Shown piece after piece: positions 44,040 to 55,292 of a stretch of DNA of 64,000 bases (positions within the stretch are counted from its first letter, which is position 1; every line of letters begins with the position of its first letter). The translations under genes and the position numbers were made by a program. The notes under the pieces were generated by a model that was not told where the DNA came from, made no database searches, and worked only from the letters and a program-made list of their open reading frames with translations. Origin of the DNA: Schizochytrium sp. TIO01 (taxonomy: Eukaryota > Sar > Bigyra > Thraustochytrida > Thraustochytriidae); NCBI GenBank assembly GCA_004764695.1, contig SMSO01000031.1:9521761-9585760 (forward strand), in the 5' to 3' direction.

Positions 44040-46370
44040 TTAGAAGCCGTACTCCTCCTCGTCAATAATAAACTTCACGCTGCCCTCCTTGGATATTTTA
44101 TGGGCTGAGCGGATAGCTCCGTGGACAAGTGACTCAGGTCCACAGAGAGAGACACCAGCTACTTTAATACCAGAGATGTCCTTGATGGAGCTAGCAAGCT
44201 CCGCAAACACCTCGTCGAGATCAGGGCGCTCCTGCGTTACAGTGAGTTGCTGAGGTTCAGCCTCAAGAAAGTATTGGCTCTCTGGCTGCACAAGCTTTTG
44301 GGTAGAGGCAATCCGTGCGACACGCTCCGGAAGAGCACCTCGAGACGTGGCGAGGTTCGTGATAAACGAGACAATCGAAAGTGCCAGGGCCATAGCTACA
44401 GTTCCGAAGAATGAGACAAGCATCATTTTGCAAATCATCACTGTGCGCTCCGGGCCAAAGTTACTCGAATGCCCGCCAGAACCAGAGCTAGACGTATTCG
44501 CCCAAATCCATCCGCGAAGAGTAGCGTATCCACAAACCAGAGTGACGATGGCCTTTGCAATGGGGGATCCGATCTTGGGTAGGTAGCGTCGAACAGGGCG
44601 TTCAGTTTGGAAGTCCCAGGTGGTGGCCGGTTGGAGCACGTAGTTCTCGGGGTCGACCGCTTCTTCCTTCCGAGTGATGTAAACGCGAATGTCAGCACCA
44701 CGAGCTGCAAGTTGCTCAACAAATGCAACGTGCTGATCCAAGAAGGCCTTACGAGTTACAAACCAGCGCATGCCAACGTACTTGAAGGCAGCCGATTGCA
44801 GAGCAGCATCAACAGCAAGGCCGTGAGCAGTGATTCCAACACCACCACAGATGAAAACCGCAGCGTCATTGGCAAGGTAGCTGTTGCAACGAGTGTGGGA
44901 TCCGCCGAATGGGCCGTCGAGGCGTACAGTGATACCAGTAGCAGAGAGGGTAGCGCCACGTACAGCACGTCCAATGTCGCGAGTCCAGTTTCCATTCTGG
45001 CGAATGTAAAAGATGACGGAGTGGTTCTCTTCGTTAACCTCGCCAACACTCATTGGGTGCCATTGGAGTACGGAGGCCTCCTTGACGTTAATGTGGAACC
45101 AGTGTCCTTGACGCGGGAGCGGAGTGTCCTTGTGCAAGCCGAGCTCAAGCTTGATGCACTCTGTGTCTTCATTGATGCTCATGTGCAGAACAGATACGGA
45201 GCGAGCACGGCGCCAGATGGAGATGACCTTGTCAGCCACGTAGGTGGCAAGACCTGCAAAAAGATAGGTGAGAGTTGTGGTGTCGTGGATGATGCCAAAA
45301 ACAAAAAAGAGGAGCGCTCCGATAAGATGGCTGTAGTAGAAGAGCTGATAAGACCAGCGACGGATGCGAGGCAAAGATGTGATGCTGAGAGCAATACCAC
45401 CATAAATAGAGACCTGACCGTAGATGTTCATCTTCACGAGGAACTCACGACAGTATGGGTCTTCGGGCACTGTGCTTGTCCAGCCCATGCAATATGCCAA
45501 GCTGTCATTGTACCAATATGTGAACACGCCAAACAATCCATGAAGAAGAATAGTGAGCATAGCCAGAACTCCAAGCCAGCGGTGGTAGCGAACAGCGCGC
45601 TCGAAGCCAATGTCAAAGAGCTCAAGCCAGAACGCATGCTTGGAGACCGGGATCATGAGCACTGCGCAATTGACTCCAAATCCAATACCAAACATACGGC
45701 ACACTGCCATCATGATTTGGGAAGTACCCCAGCTGGCACCACGAGCTGTGATACGCAACTTGAAGGCCGCGTAGTACACATACATGGTGTATGACTGCAA
45801 GATAATCCAAACAACCATGATAAGAATTTCAAGAACTGCAACGCCGCCGAAGAACGGAACGTCCCATGTGCTCCAAAGGCGAGCTGCAAGGCTCCGGGAC
45901 CAAAATCTCGGCGCTCCAGCGTTGTCAGTACGCAACATGAGATGGCCTGCTACGAAGAGGCAAGGCCATGCTGTAAACATGAGCAAGTAAACCCTTGCAT
46001 CACCCGAGCCACGCATACTATCGAGCTCGAAGTGCTCTGACACAAACTCTTTCACCTTGGTCTTGCCTCCAAAGATGAGCACTACCACGGTGAAGGCAGC
46101 GCAGCCAACTGCTGCCAGGTACATCAGCCATGACAGCACCATGCCAGCTTTGCGCGCCATGGACTTCAGGTTCACGTGTTGGTCACCCATCAGTACGTCG
46201 AAGTCGCCCGCAGGCAAGATCTTCGCGTCAGGGGAGAGCCCAGATGAAGAGGGGGGTGGGGAGGAGGGTCCAGGCCCAAAGTCGCCCTCGAGCACAAGAG
46301 CGTCTCGGTTTTGCTGCCGACCAGATCCCTCCTCTTGGTCCAGCGGAATCATTTGCATCTCTAGAGCCAT
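44040..46370 (-). CDS. FRE-3: ferric reductase/NADPH oxidase-like flavocytochrome
   Basis: 776 residues, ATG at 46370 after an A-rich leader, G at +4. It has the longest N-terminal extension with FRE-4: ~70 hydrophilic residues with a Pro/Ser-rich block (~33-45) before the first helix (~75-100). Haem ligands: H263/H277 in RYHRWLGVLAMLTILLHG and H348/H362 in YYSHLIGALLFFVFGIIHD. Loop Cys pair: YCMGW...PYC. FAD: WHPMSVGEV. NADPH: CGGVGIT and VSLCGPESLV. The C-terminus ends EEEYGF. The two inserted helices are seen around SPIAKAIVTLVCGYATLRGW and MICKMMLVSFFGTVAMALAL. The full motif set is intact, so it is expected to be an active NADPH-dependent transmembrane reductase. Acceptor unknown. Confidence 0.93.
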   Translation of the reverse strand: MALEMQMIPLDQEEGSGRQQNRDALVLEGDFGPGPSSPPPSSSGLSPDAKILPAGDFDVLMGDQHVNLKSMARKAGMVLSWLMYLAAVGCAAFTVVVLIFGGKTKVKEFVSEHFELDSMRGSGDARVYLLMFTAWPCLFVAGHLMLRTDNAGAPRFWSRSLAARLWSTWDVPFFGGVAVLEILIMVVWIILQSYTMYVYYAAFKLRITARGASWGTSQIMMAVCRMFGIGFGVNCAVLMIPVSKHAFWLELFDIGFERAVRYHRWLGVLAMLTILLHGLFGVFTYWYNDSLAYCMGWTSTVPEDPYCREFLVKMNIYGQVSIYGGIALSITSLPRIRRWSYQLFYYSHLIGALLFFVFGIIHDTTTLTYLFAGLATYVADKVISIWRRARSVSVLHMSINEDTECIKLELGLHKDTPLPRQGHWFHINVKEASVLQWHPMSVGEVNEENHSVIFYIRQNGNWTRDIGRAVRGATLSATGITVRLDGPFGGSHTRCNSYLANDAAVFICGGVGITAHGLAVDAALQSAAFKYVGMRWFVTRKAFLDQHVAFVEQLAARGADIRVYITRKEEAVDPENYVLQPATTWDFQTERPVRRYLPKIGSPIAKAIVTLVCGYATLRGWIWANTSSSGSGGHSSNFGPERTVMICKMMLVSFFGTVAMALALSIVSFITNLATSRGALPERVARIASTQKLVQPESQYFLEAEPQQLTVTQERPDLDEVFAELASSIKDISGIKVAGVSLCGPESLVHGAIRSAHKISKEGSVKFIIDEEEYGF

Positions 46371-46530
46371 TTTTTTTTTTCTCTTCTTCTTCTTCTTTTA
46401 TAAAGAAAGAACCCTATATATGAATAGTATTGTTAAAGTTCTCAATTCTTTCTCTCTTTTCTTGTTTTTGTGCTCTTTTATCTATTCAGTGTTAGCACTG
46501 AGTTCGCACTTTCTTTTATCGTGAAGAAAG

Positions 46531-46602
46531 AAAATCTCTTTCTTTCTTTCTTTCTTTCTCTCTTTTTCTTTTTCTTTTCTTTTTTCTTCTTTCTTTTAGT
46601 TC
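46531..46602. repeat. Pyrimidine-rich TTTC tract
   Basis: Nearly pure C/T, mostly TTTC units. Confidence 0.8.
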
Positions 46603-48357
46603 TTCTGATTGATTGATTCACGAATCGATGATCGATGATTCACGGATTTCTGTTTCTGACTGACCTGACGAACCGCTCAGCCCACCGACAGGCGGGATCT
46701 CGCGCTGGTTGGTTGGCGTGAGTCTCAAAACCGTCTGTCTTCGTCCTCCCGGTAACGCCGAGGCAGGGCCGAGGCACGTCCTGAGCTAGCTACGTTCGAT
46801 GCCTGCAATGGGCAAACTTTGCCTGCCGATGGCGGTGCCAGGGATGCTGGCGGCGACAGCCTTGGCCTGAGTGCTCGAGCGGAGGGCTCTCTCGTCAAGC
46901 TGCAGCTGGCGTCGGAGCGAGTCTGGTGCACAGCGTTGGTCGCGAGCAGCAACGCCGGCCTCCGACTGCGATTGGGGAATGAATCGATCGCCCGGCGGAG
47001 CAATTGAACGATTGATCGATCGATTGATGGAATGAATGCACGCACGATTTCAACCTCTTTTCTGTAACATCTGCAATTTGGCAGTAACTCAGCAAGAAAT
47101 ACGTCTGAGAAACCTCCTTCGAAACGATCTTTGAGGCCTTCTTCCAGAGCGAGGACTTCTTTATTCTCCCGTGGAGCAGCGGCGAGGATGCAGCGGCAGC
47201 GATGTGCAATTCTCTCAATTCATTCATTCATTCATTCATCCATTCATCCATTCATCTGCTGCAGGTTCTTCTACTTGCCATCCTTTTGTTCATTGCACCG
47301 GAGTTCATTTAGTCTCCGGGATCATGAGACAGAAATCAGCGTAAGCTGCGGCTGCGAAGACGGCATGAAAGATGGACGCCACGAGAGGAGCCCAGTCGCC
47401 AAGACCAGCGAAAGAAGAAGCCCATCACTCCAGAAACCGGCGATGAGTGGAGCGTATTTCGTAGAGCGTATTTCCTGATTTCTTTCTACAGGCAACAGAG
47501 AGAATGCGCAGAGCATAGATCTGTTGAGCCTTTTCTGTAACATTAAAAAACCAATAAATGAGAAATTCAAAACTGCAAAATGCCAACAAAGACAAGCGAC
47601 GGATCGCATGAGATTTATTTCGCTCTCTCCTCCTTCGTTTCGGTCCGAGGCGCTTGAAGAAGTCGCCTCCTGGGCGAGAGGAGCAGGGTTCGGCGAGGCC
47701 TCGGGCGCGGCTTCAGCGCCGCCCAGCGCTTATGAGCGATTGGAAGCTACGCTTTGCTCCATCCAATGCCGCGTATGAACCCCAAAGGCACAAGCCCATC
47801 GACCTTCAATTTCTTTCACGCGCGGCCAAAGCGATAAAAGTAATGCAGTTCTTTCTTCTCTGAGAACACGCGACTCGCGCTCTGCCCCCTTATGGCGCCG
47901 CCTCTCACCTCCGCATCCCGCCCCGTGGGGGTCACTCAGGGAGAGGCGGGCAGGTCGCGCGGCACCCGTATCAGCGTGAAGTGTATTGAAGCGGCATTGA
48001 AAAAGGGGGTAGAAAATCGAAAATAAAAGGCGGGAAATGAACAAACAAAGCGAGAAACGAAGAAAGAAACGCGAGGAGGCTGATGCTCTTTCGAAGGGTG
48101 GGAGCGAGGAGGCTGAAGAAGGCACCGGCCGCCGCCGGAAATCAGGCGCCTCGCTCCTCTCCTCCTCTCGCCACGCGCGCTGCGAGCGGGGGCACGAGCG
48201 CGCCCGCGGCGCCGCTCCACAGCTCTGGCTGAAGCGGGTATCCCAGCGCGTGGGCCCACGCGCCTGGACCGCACTGTGGGTTGTCCGTACGACTGGCCGG
48301 GGGGCACCCGCCCGCAGAAAGGACATTGCGAAACGAAGGGATTGGACTTTCCGTCCA

Positions 48358-48495
48358 TCGATCGATGAATGAATGAATGAATGAATGAATGAATGAATGA
48401 ATGAATGAATGAATGAGTGAGTGAGTGAGTGATCGATTGATTGATTGATTCAATCAATGAATCAATGAGTGAGTGATCGATTGATTGATTGATAG
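48358..48495. repeat. Compound GAAT / GAGT / GATT tetranucleotide block
   Basis: About 14 GAAT copies pass into GAGT, then GATT and AATC-like units. The block contains short complementary arms (GATTGATTGATT then CAATCAAT). Confidence 0.9.
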
Positions 48496-48555
48496 GTCAG
48501 TAGAAGGAATGAGAGGTGCGCGATATCTGATTGTTGAGCCTCACCTCAAGCCAAA

Positions 48556-48610
48556 GTTCAAGATCAAGATCAAGATCAAGATCAAGTTCAAGTTCAAGTT
48601 TCAAGATCAA
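48556..48610. repeat. (TTCAAG/ATCAAG)n hexamer array
   Basis: About nine hexamers. Confidence 0.85.
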
Positions 48611-49883
48611 AGAGATATTTCGGACGATTCGGTTAAAGAGTTGAAGATGGATATTTTGGAGTCGTGGAGAGTAAACAAACGATTGAAGTGGAGTTTTACT
48701 ACTCGTGATGAGGGCGTTGCGGGGAGGGCTAATCGTTGGTTGGTCGGCGCAGTTTGTGATCGTGATGCATTGCAGTGCAATTCAATTCAATCCAATGCAT
48801 TTATTTCTTTGTTTCTTTGTTTGCTTGCGCAAAAGAAGGGATGCCCAAGTCCTGTGTGCGGGCCTGGTTTAGGGATGGGCCGTTGACTCACTTGAGAGGT
48901 CCAAGACACGTGAGGAAGGATCGCTCGCGAGTCGAAAGGGTTGGATCGAGACCAGGGCTGTCGCCAGGATGACCTGACTGGTTCAAAGAACCTTCAAGTT
49001 GAGCTTGAGTGGATGGCGAGAACGTGGCGTCGTTGGCTTCGCGGGAATCTTTACCTACTACCTAAAACTTCGCGGAGACAGACTCGGTACAACCCATTGC
49101 GACGTTTCATGGAACGTTCGCGCTGTCAACGTTTGCGTGGTCTGAGGTTTGCTTTCTATCGACTACGCCTGCCAAACCATTGGACTTCAATTCGGGCACC
49201 TTTGGAGTCTAATGCTCGAATCCAATGTATCGGGCTGATGAAAAGGCGAGGAAGGGCATATCATATCATCCCTTGGTTTCAAGGAACGGATGTAGAGATT
49301 TTATCTCTCGTTGGATAAGTCTCAGAGGTTTGATTGATTGCGGGTACGCTTAGGGTGCAAAAGTCAAACACAGCAGAATTGTTTGGCAAACTTGCTTGCT
49401 TAGCTGCAAATGGATCCACAATGGATGGCTGCTGGTTCGATCACCCTGAAACCAAGTGCACAACTCCGACCGTTCTTGAACGCTTAGCGATAAGCTACTC
49501 GAGGACAAGCTACTCGAGGACAAGTTCCGGGCCCAGCTAGCTTAATTTGGGGCGGCAGGAACCATATAATCATGGCAGTTTTGTATTTTTTGATACCATT
49601 TTTATGATGATATCTTTTTTTTAAGTTAAAAAAAAAAAAAAAAAGTAATCCTCTATTTGTTAGTCTGATATACTTTTATTTATTTATTTATTTCTCCAGT
49701 CTGTCGTAAGACAGGTTTGAAGTTAAGTGAGTAAGTAAAAGCAAGTAGATAAGAAAAGTAGGCAGGCAAAGCGTTTAACGAAGAAGCAAGGTTCAATCAA
49801 GAGAGAACTTCATGTTTAGACATCGGATTTGTAATTTAAAGACTAGGAAACATTAGCAATGCAAAGTCAGTGGCGAGTTGAAT

Positions 49884-52157
49884 TTAGAAGCCAAACTCTT
49901 CCTCGTCCATGATGAACTTGACGTTGCCTTCCTTGGAAAGCTGCTCGCCAACCTCGGTGGAGCTGCGGACGAGCTTCTCAGGGCCACACAGAGAGACTCC
50001 GATCACGCGAGTCTCTGTCTCGTTTTTGACCATGCCGGCGATCTCTTTGAAAACAGAGTCAATCACAGGACGGCCCTGAAGAATGCGGATTTCCTGAGGC
50101 TTAAGACGGAAGCTCTTCTGGCTGGCCGGGCGAATCGTCTGCTGGGCAGAGCTAAACTGAGTTGAGAGGTTCGGGAAACGCTTCACGATCAAACGAGCAG
50201 CCAAAATAAGGAGAGCAGCACCGAGAGTGGCGGCCAAGGTACCACCAACCGAGATGCCAAGGATGCGTCCAAACATGTGTGCACGCTGAAGGTGGCGGTT
50301 CTCAAATTCCTTAGAGTTCTCGTTCTCCCAAATAAAGGCCTTGAGCATTGCAACAGCTGCGAAAACAAACACGAAAGCCTTTGCGAACGGGCTGCTGAAG
50401 AAAGCGATGAAGCGGCGCGGTTTTTTAGAGACATCATGGTTCCACTGTGCTGCAGGCTGCACAGCGTTCTTCTCCATGTCAAGGTTCTCGTTCTCCGGCT
50501 TACGAGTAATGAAAACCACAACATCTGCTCCACGTGCGGCGAGCTGCTCGAGGAACCTAATGTGCTGATCCAAAAAGGCCTGCTTTGTGACAAACCAGCG
50601 CACACCGACGTACTTGAAAGCACCCGAGTCCAAAGCGGACTCCACAGCCAAAGTATGAGCAGTAATGCCGATACCACCAGAAACAAAAAGAGCGCCATCA
50701 TTGGCCATGTAGCTGTTGCAGCGGGTGTGGGTGCCTCCAAAGGGTCCGTCAATACGAACAGTGAGCTCTTCGCATTTGCGAGCGACTTCACCAAGGCGGG
50801 TTGACCAGTTTCCACTGTGACGAATGTAGAAAGTAATCGAATGGTTTTCCTCGCTGCACTCGCTAACACTCATCGGGTGCCACTCGAGTGCAGACACCTG
50901 CGAAACGTTAATGTGGTACCATTGGCCCTGGCGCGGAAGAGGCACGCTCTTATGCAAAGCGATCTCAAGCTTGGTGCACTCTGTCTCATCATTCACGCTG
51001 TAGTGCAGAACGGTGCACGAACGAAGGCGACGCCACATGGAAATAGCCTTGTCAGCAACGTAGGTTGAGAAACCCATGAAGAAAAAGGTCAAAGTCTGCG
51101 TATCGTGAATAATACCAAAGATGATGAAAAAAGCAGCGCCAATCAAATGAGAGTAGTAAAACAGCTGGTAAGAATAACGGCGGATTGCAAAGATAGAAGT
51201 GAGGCTCAACAAGATACCGCCAGCAAGAGAAACCTGGCCATGAATGTTGATGAGGATGAGCTTCTCACTGCAGGAGCTGCTCTCAGGCTCAGTTGAGCTC
51301 CAGCCCATGCAGTAGATAAGACTGCTACCCTTGATGTAAGAAAACATGCCGAAAAGACCGTGCAGGAGCACAGTGACCATGGTGAGAATGCCAAGCCACC
51401 GGTGCAGGCGAACAGCTCGCTCGAAGCCCATATCAAAGAGTTCGAGCCAAAAGGAGTGCTTTGAAACCGGGATCAAGAGGATAGCAAAGTTGACACCGAA
51501 TCCAATGCCGAACATGCGGCAGAGGGCCATAAGGTATCTCTCGGTGCTCCAGCCGCGGCCTCGAGAGATCACCCTTTCCTTGTAGTTTTGAAAGTATTGG
51601 TACATTGTAAAGGTTTGTAGGCCAAGCCATACAAGAACGACAAAGATCTCTAGAATTGCCATGCCACCAATGAAGGGGACATTGATCGTCCGCCAGGCAC
51701 GGAACGAGATGTTGCGCCAGATGTATGTTGCAGGCTTATCTTCACGAAGAAGCTTGTAAAAGGCAGTGAAGACTGCTGTCATGAGAGTAAAAACCATCAA
51801 GTAAACGACGGTCTCTCCCGATCGGCGAACCTCTTCAATGTCAAAGTGCTCCTCTACGAACTCGGAGACCTTGTCGCAGGAGCTGAAAAGGAGCTCCACA
51901 AGGCCGAAGGAGATAGAGCCCCATGCTGCGAGCCAAAACAAGATGCTGAGGCCATAGCGGGTACGCTGGAATACGCTGACCCCAGTGTTGGATGAGCTGC
52001 CGCTAGTCTCGGAGCTGCTCTCAGGTGAAAGGATTTTGGCGCGAGTCTTTTCAGGCCCTTCGACAACGGAGGCAAGCTTTTGCTGCTCAATAAACTCCAC
52101 CGAGGTAGTTTGCTGGACAGGCTCGGCCACCTGCACGTTTTCAGTGCCTGCAATCAT
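49884..52157 (-). CDS. FRE-4: ferric reductase/NADPH oxidase-like flavocytochrome
   Basis: 757 residues from the ATG at 52157 (AAAATG). The frame extends seven codons further to a TTG that a eukaryote would not normally use. The N-terminal ~65 residues are hydrophilic and Ser/Glu-rich. Haem ligands: H252/H266 in RLHRWLGILTMVTVLLHG and H337/H351 in YYSHLIGAAFFIIFGIIHD. Loop Cys pair: YCMGW...SSSC. FAD: WHPMSVSEC. NADPH: SGGIGIT and GVSLCGPEKLV. The C-terminus is DEEEFGF. The two-helix insertion is at SPFAKAFVFVFAAVAMLKAF and LGISVGGTLAATLGAALLIL. Same orientation and architecture as its three upstream neighbours, so the group arose by duplication. Expected role as for the others. Confidence 0.93.
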   Translation of the reverse strand: MIAGTENVQVAEPVQQTTSVEFIEQQKLASVVEGPEKTRAKILSPESSSETSGSSSNTGVSVFQRTRYGLSILFWLAAWGSISFGLVELLFSSCDKVSEFVEEHFDIEEVRRSGETVVYLMVFTLMTAVFTAFYKLLREDKPATYIWRNISFRAWRTINVPFIGGMAILEIFVVLVWLGLQTFTMYQYFQNYKERVISRGRGWSTERYLMALCRMFGIGFGVNFAILLIPVSKHSFWLELFDMGFERAVRLHRWLGILTMVTVLLHGLFGMFSYIKGSSLIYCMGWSSTEPESSSCSEKLILINIHGQVSLAGGILLSLTSIFAIRRYSYQLFYYSHLIGAAFFIIFGIIHDTQTLTFFFMGFSTYVADKAISMWRRLRSCTVLHYSVNDETECTKLEIALHKSVPLPRQGQWYHINVSQVSALEWHPMSVSECSEENHSITFYIRHSGNWSTRLGEVARKCEELTVRIDGPFGGTHTRCNSYMANDGALFVSGGIGITAHTLAVESALDSGAFKYVGVRWFVTKQAFLDQHIRFLEQLAARGADVVVFITRKPENENLDMEKNAVQPAAQWNHDVSKKPRRFIAFFSSPFAKAFVFVFAAVAMLKAFIWENENSKEFENRHLQRAHMFGRILGISVGGTLAATLGAALLILAARLIVKRFPNLSTQFSSAQQTIRPASQKSFRLKPQEIRILQGRPVIDSVFKEIAGMVKNETETRVIGVSLCGPEKLVRSSTEVGEQLSKEGNVKFIMDEEEFGF

Positions 52158-52461
52158 TTTGCCTGAACTGAATTCCAAGCGAACTAAAGGACAATCTCGA
52201 GCTTGCTTGCCTCACACAAGCTTCAGCGCTGTCGTTGTCTGGCCGCCTCTGCCTGTCGAAGTAATTTCGACGCAGCTTTGGCCTGATTCGACAGTGATTG
52301 AAATGCACAGGGAGTGAAATTCAGAGGTTTGGGATTTGCTTGAGCCCTTTGCCTTGCTGAATGCCATCCGTGTCTACCGGGTACTGTCTCGCGCTCTACG
52401 GTCGCCTACCAAACTGTTACTGCCGTCTCCCAAATCATTATTACAAGCTAGTACTTAATTC

Positions 52462-52513
52462 GGCTGCCGTTGCTTCGTGAACACTATGGCTGCCGTTGCT
52501 TCGTGAACACTAT
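52462..52513. repeat. Exact 26-bp tandem duplication
   Basis: GGCTGCCGTTGCTTCGTGAA plus six more bases is present twice without a difference (52462-52487 and 52488-52513), suggesting a recent event. Confidence 0.95.
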
Positions 52514-52646
52514 GGCCAGTAGGCGTCGTCTCGAGGCAGCTTGAGCCCACTAACTAACTAACTAACTGGCTTGCACGTTATTTACATATCATCACCCGAG
52601 TGCCTTTCATCCAACTTCTTACAAACTAAATTGAGAGTGAGTTCTT

Positions 52647-52727
52647 ATCTCCAGAATGTTTGTTTTTATCTCCAGAGTGTTTGCTTTTATCTCCAGAGTG
52701 TTTGTTTTCATCTCCAGAATTTTTGTC
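52647..52727. repeat. Four-copy 21-bp tandem repeat
   Basis: Units start ATCTCCAGA at 52647, 52668, 52689 and 52710. The last is incomplete. Confidence 0.92.
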
Positions 52728-53115
52728 AAAGGGGCTTACAGCTGCCTCCCTCCCAAGTTCCGAGTCCTGGCCCTCTTCCTGCAGCAGGAAGGACTCCTTC
52801 CAACTTAATTTCTTTCTTATGACTTCCCATCACCTTTTGCTCTCGTTCTCTCCTCACTCACTCACTCACCTCCTTACAAGTGAGAAGGAACTACCTACCC
52901 TAAATCGAATCAGCCAACGCGAGAAAGAACCTCGAAAGCCTTTCGATTGCAGCGTCCTCTGAGATGATACACAGCCCTCGAAAAGCTTTTCAACTCAGGC
53001 TCGATCCACAGCGTCCAATGCCTCTGGAGCGGAGCCTGAGCCGGGGGCCTCGAGCACGCTTGGCGAGTCGGCGGTGGTGCTTTCTAATGCATTCGTAGCC
53101 TGCCTGCCAATCGAT

Positions 53116-53163
53116 GAATGCGAATGCGAATGCGAATGTAAATGCAAATGCAAATGCGAATGC
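53116..53163. repeat. (GAATGC)n hexamer array
   Basis: Eight hexamers with G/A and C/T variants. Confidence 0.88.
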
Positions 53164-53995
53164 AACGTTCTTATAAAACATAAAACAAAATTCAATCCAT
53201 TCCGCCTACCAAGAAATAAGAAGATCCAGAGCTGCCGAAGATAAAGAACGTCAGCATCATCATCAGCAGCAAATGGCTCACCATTTAAAATGACTGACGG
53301 CTGCTCACCAAGTAATAGCAAAAAAGGCGTCTGTCCTCCAGAACGGCGCGAGGGTGTCTTGTCTGGAAGGCAACCAACCAGCTGCAGCGGAAACTAAACT
53401 CCGTCTCTGCTCTGGCGTCATCGCGCACAAAGATCAAGACGAGCCTGGCCGACCGCGACTATCGTAGCACCATCGCAACATGAAGCACGCCAAAATCCAA
53501 CTTGAAGAAGTGTTCCTTTGTCTCTGCAGAGTTTACTCTCATGCGAAATCAGTTCTCGACAGAGGCACATGCAAAAAAAGGAAAGAAAAGGGCTTTCACA
53601 CACCCCTCCGCCCATAATAAACCCAAACTACAGTCAGTTACTTCTTCTTCTTCGAAAGAAAGAAAGAAAGAAAGTTAGAAAGTTAGAAAGAAAACTGGAC
53701 GTCTTGAAGCAGAAAAACCTTCGTTTCCTGCAAACTGCCTCTTGAAATGGCGGCTTGGCCAGGCAGGCAGGCAGGCTCGAGCGAGCCTTCGATCGCAAGA
53801 GCCACTCAGATCGGCAGCAAGTCGATCCGACTTGAAAGTCCCGAAAGCCGCAAACATCTGAGTGATCGCCGCATAATAGGTAAGTTTCGACGATTCATCC
53901 ATGGACCATTCGGTTCTTTCCTTTCCGCTCAATTCTTTATTCATTCGCTCTTCTTTGTTTGCTTCGCTTTCAATCGACATAAATCATTAAACACA

Positions 53996-54052
53996 TAAAC
54001 AAACAAACAGGTAAACAAACAAACAAACAAACAAACAAACAGTCGAACAAAC
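53996..54052. repeat. (AAAC)n microsatellite
   Basis: About twelve AAAC copies with a few interruptions. The motif is the reverse complement of the GTTT array at 22441. Confidence 0.88.
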
Positions 54053-54408
54053 GAACGTAAAGTGAAATCAATTCATTCTGATTCATTCGTCAAATCACCG
54101 CTCACCATCCAAGTGTTTAGGAAGCGCTGCACGGGCGGCTTAAACTCTTAGGACCCGCATCATTAGGTTTTAGACCATGCGAGCCCACAGCAGGCCCCAC
54201 AGCAGATGCACGCGCCACCAGGCACTCAGCTTAACTGTGCAGGTCAGGCGCCAAGATTGCACGCTCCTGCACGATCACCGTCGATCGCGAGCCCCGGCCT
54301 CGCGCCGTGCGACGATAGCTGCCGCCGGAGCTGCGAAGGAGCCGGAGGCGGGGCTTAAGAGACGCTTGATCGAGGTCCTGAGCGGGCGACGCTTGACGAA
54401 TGGATCTC

Positions 54409-54432
54409 GATCCATCGATCGATCGATCGATC
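54409..54432. repeat. (ATCG)n microsatellite
   Basis: About five self-complementary ATCG units. Confidence 0.85.
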
Positions 54433-55220
54433 GTCGCCCCCTCCCTCCGTGGAAAACGGGGGTCGCCACGGATCCAGTGAGAGGGTATTTGTTCAAGATA
54501 AATGAGATGGGGCTGCGGCAGCTGTGGGAGAGCCACACAGCGCCCCCGCAGCTGGTCGCTGCAGGTTTGAGAGCACGCGTAATACGTCCATGGCGCACGC
54601 CGGGAGGGAACCCGCAAAGCTGTAGTTAAGTGGCGCTGCCACGAGGAGGTCGGAGATCTCGGAAAGCGGACTTGGGCATGACTTAATCAGTTCGCAATGA
54701 ACGAATGGCTGGCTAGCTCGCTGGTCTTTGAAGGCAGCCATGGAGGCGTCGAGCCGATGGCCGCGAGGCGTAGGTGTGAGACTGTGTGCACGGCTGCAGG
54801 CACTTGGATCGACTTTTCCATTGCTTCTTTGCGTGTCATGGTTTAGGTTTTAGGCCATGTTCCTTTCTTCTCTTTTTTTTTCTTTTTTTTTCTTTCCCCC
54901 CTTTTTTTCCCCCATGCCACAGTTTTGGTTTTTTTTTGTTTTTTTTTTGTTAAATTTATTTTATTTTATTTTTATTGAAAGGATTTCTTAACTTTTAAAT
55001 GTTTAGAAGAAGAAGCAGTACAGAAGATCATTCATATGTTGTGGTGAAGTTTCTAAGGATGGGCCGTTTCGAAGGCACTCCTTGCGTCGACCGGGATTGA
55101 TTGAGGAGAGTCGATATCGCTCGCGGCCCTTAAGATCGCCGTCGCCCAAGAGCGGGTCGTTTTAAAATAAGTGGCGAGTGGGCAACGGGTCGATTGATGG
55201 CCCAAGAAGGGTTGGGTTTG

Positions 55221-55292
55221 CTATTTTGCTATTTTGCTATTTTGCTATTTTGCTATTTTGCTATTTTGCTATTTTGCTATTTTGCTATTTTG
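55221..55292. repeat. (CTATTTTG)9 minisatellite
   Basis: Nine perfect 8-bp copies. Confidence 0.95.

Larger units (their letters stand above)
46371..49883. other. Intergenic region between FRE-3 and FRE-4
   Basis: About 3.5 kb. 46375-46602 is rich in TTC/TTTC pyrimidine tracts. 47640-48350 is GC-rich with overlapping frames that are compositional. 48358-48610 is a block of simple repeats. A frame at 48941-49318 (TTG start, Arg-rich, 125 residues) has no recognised domain. The stretch 49600-49700 contains A- and TTTA-runs. Confidence 0.5.

Noticed and set aside
44607-45794. 395-residue plus-strand frame
   Set aside because: Antisense shadow of FRE-3 in a well-supported conserved domain.
47730-48457. 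Overlapping Arg/Pro/Ser-rich frames on both strands
   Set aside because: GC-rich composition plus the GAAT array; no conserved pattern.
48941-49318. 125-residue Arg-rich plus-strand frame
   Set aside because: Starts at TTG and has no recognisable family; kept only as part of the intergenic description.
49430-49450. tRNA T-arm-like GGTTCGATC
   Set aside because: Flanking bases do not pair and no D-arm, anticodon arm or acceptor stem can be drawn. Similar hits near 4170, 17585 and 63348 fail the same test.
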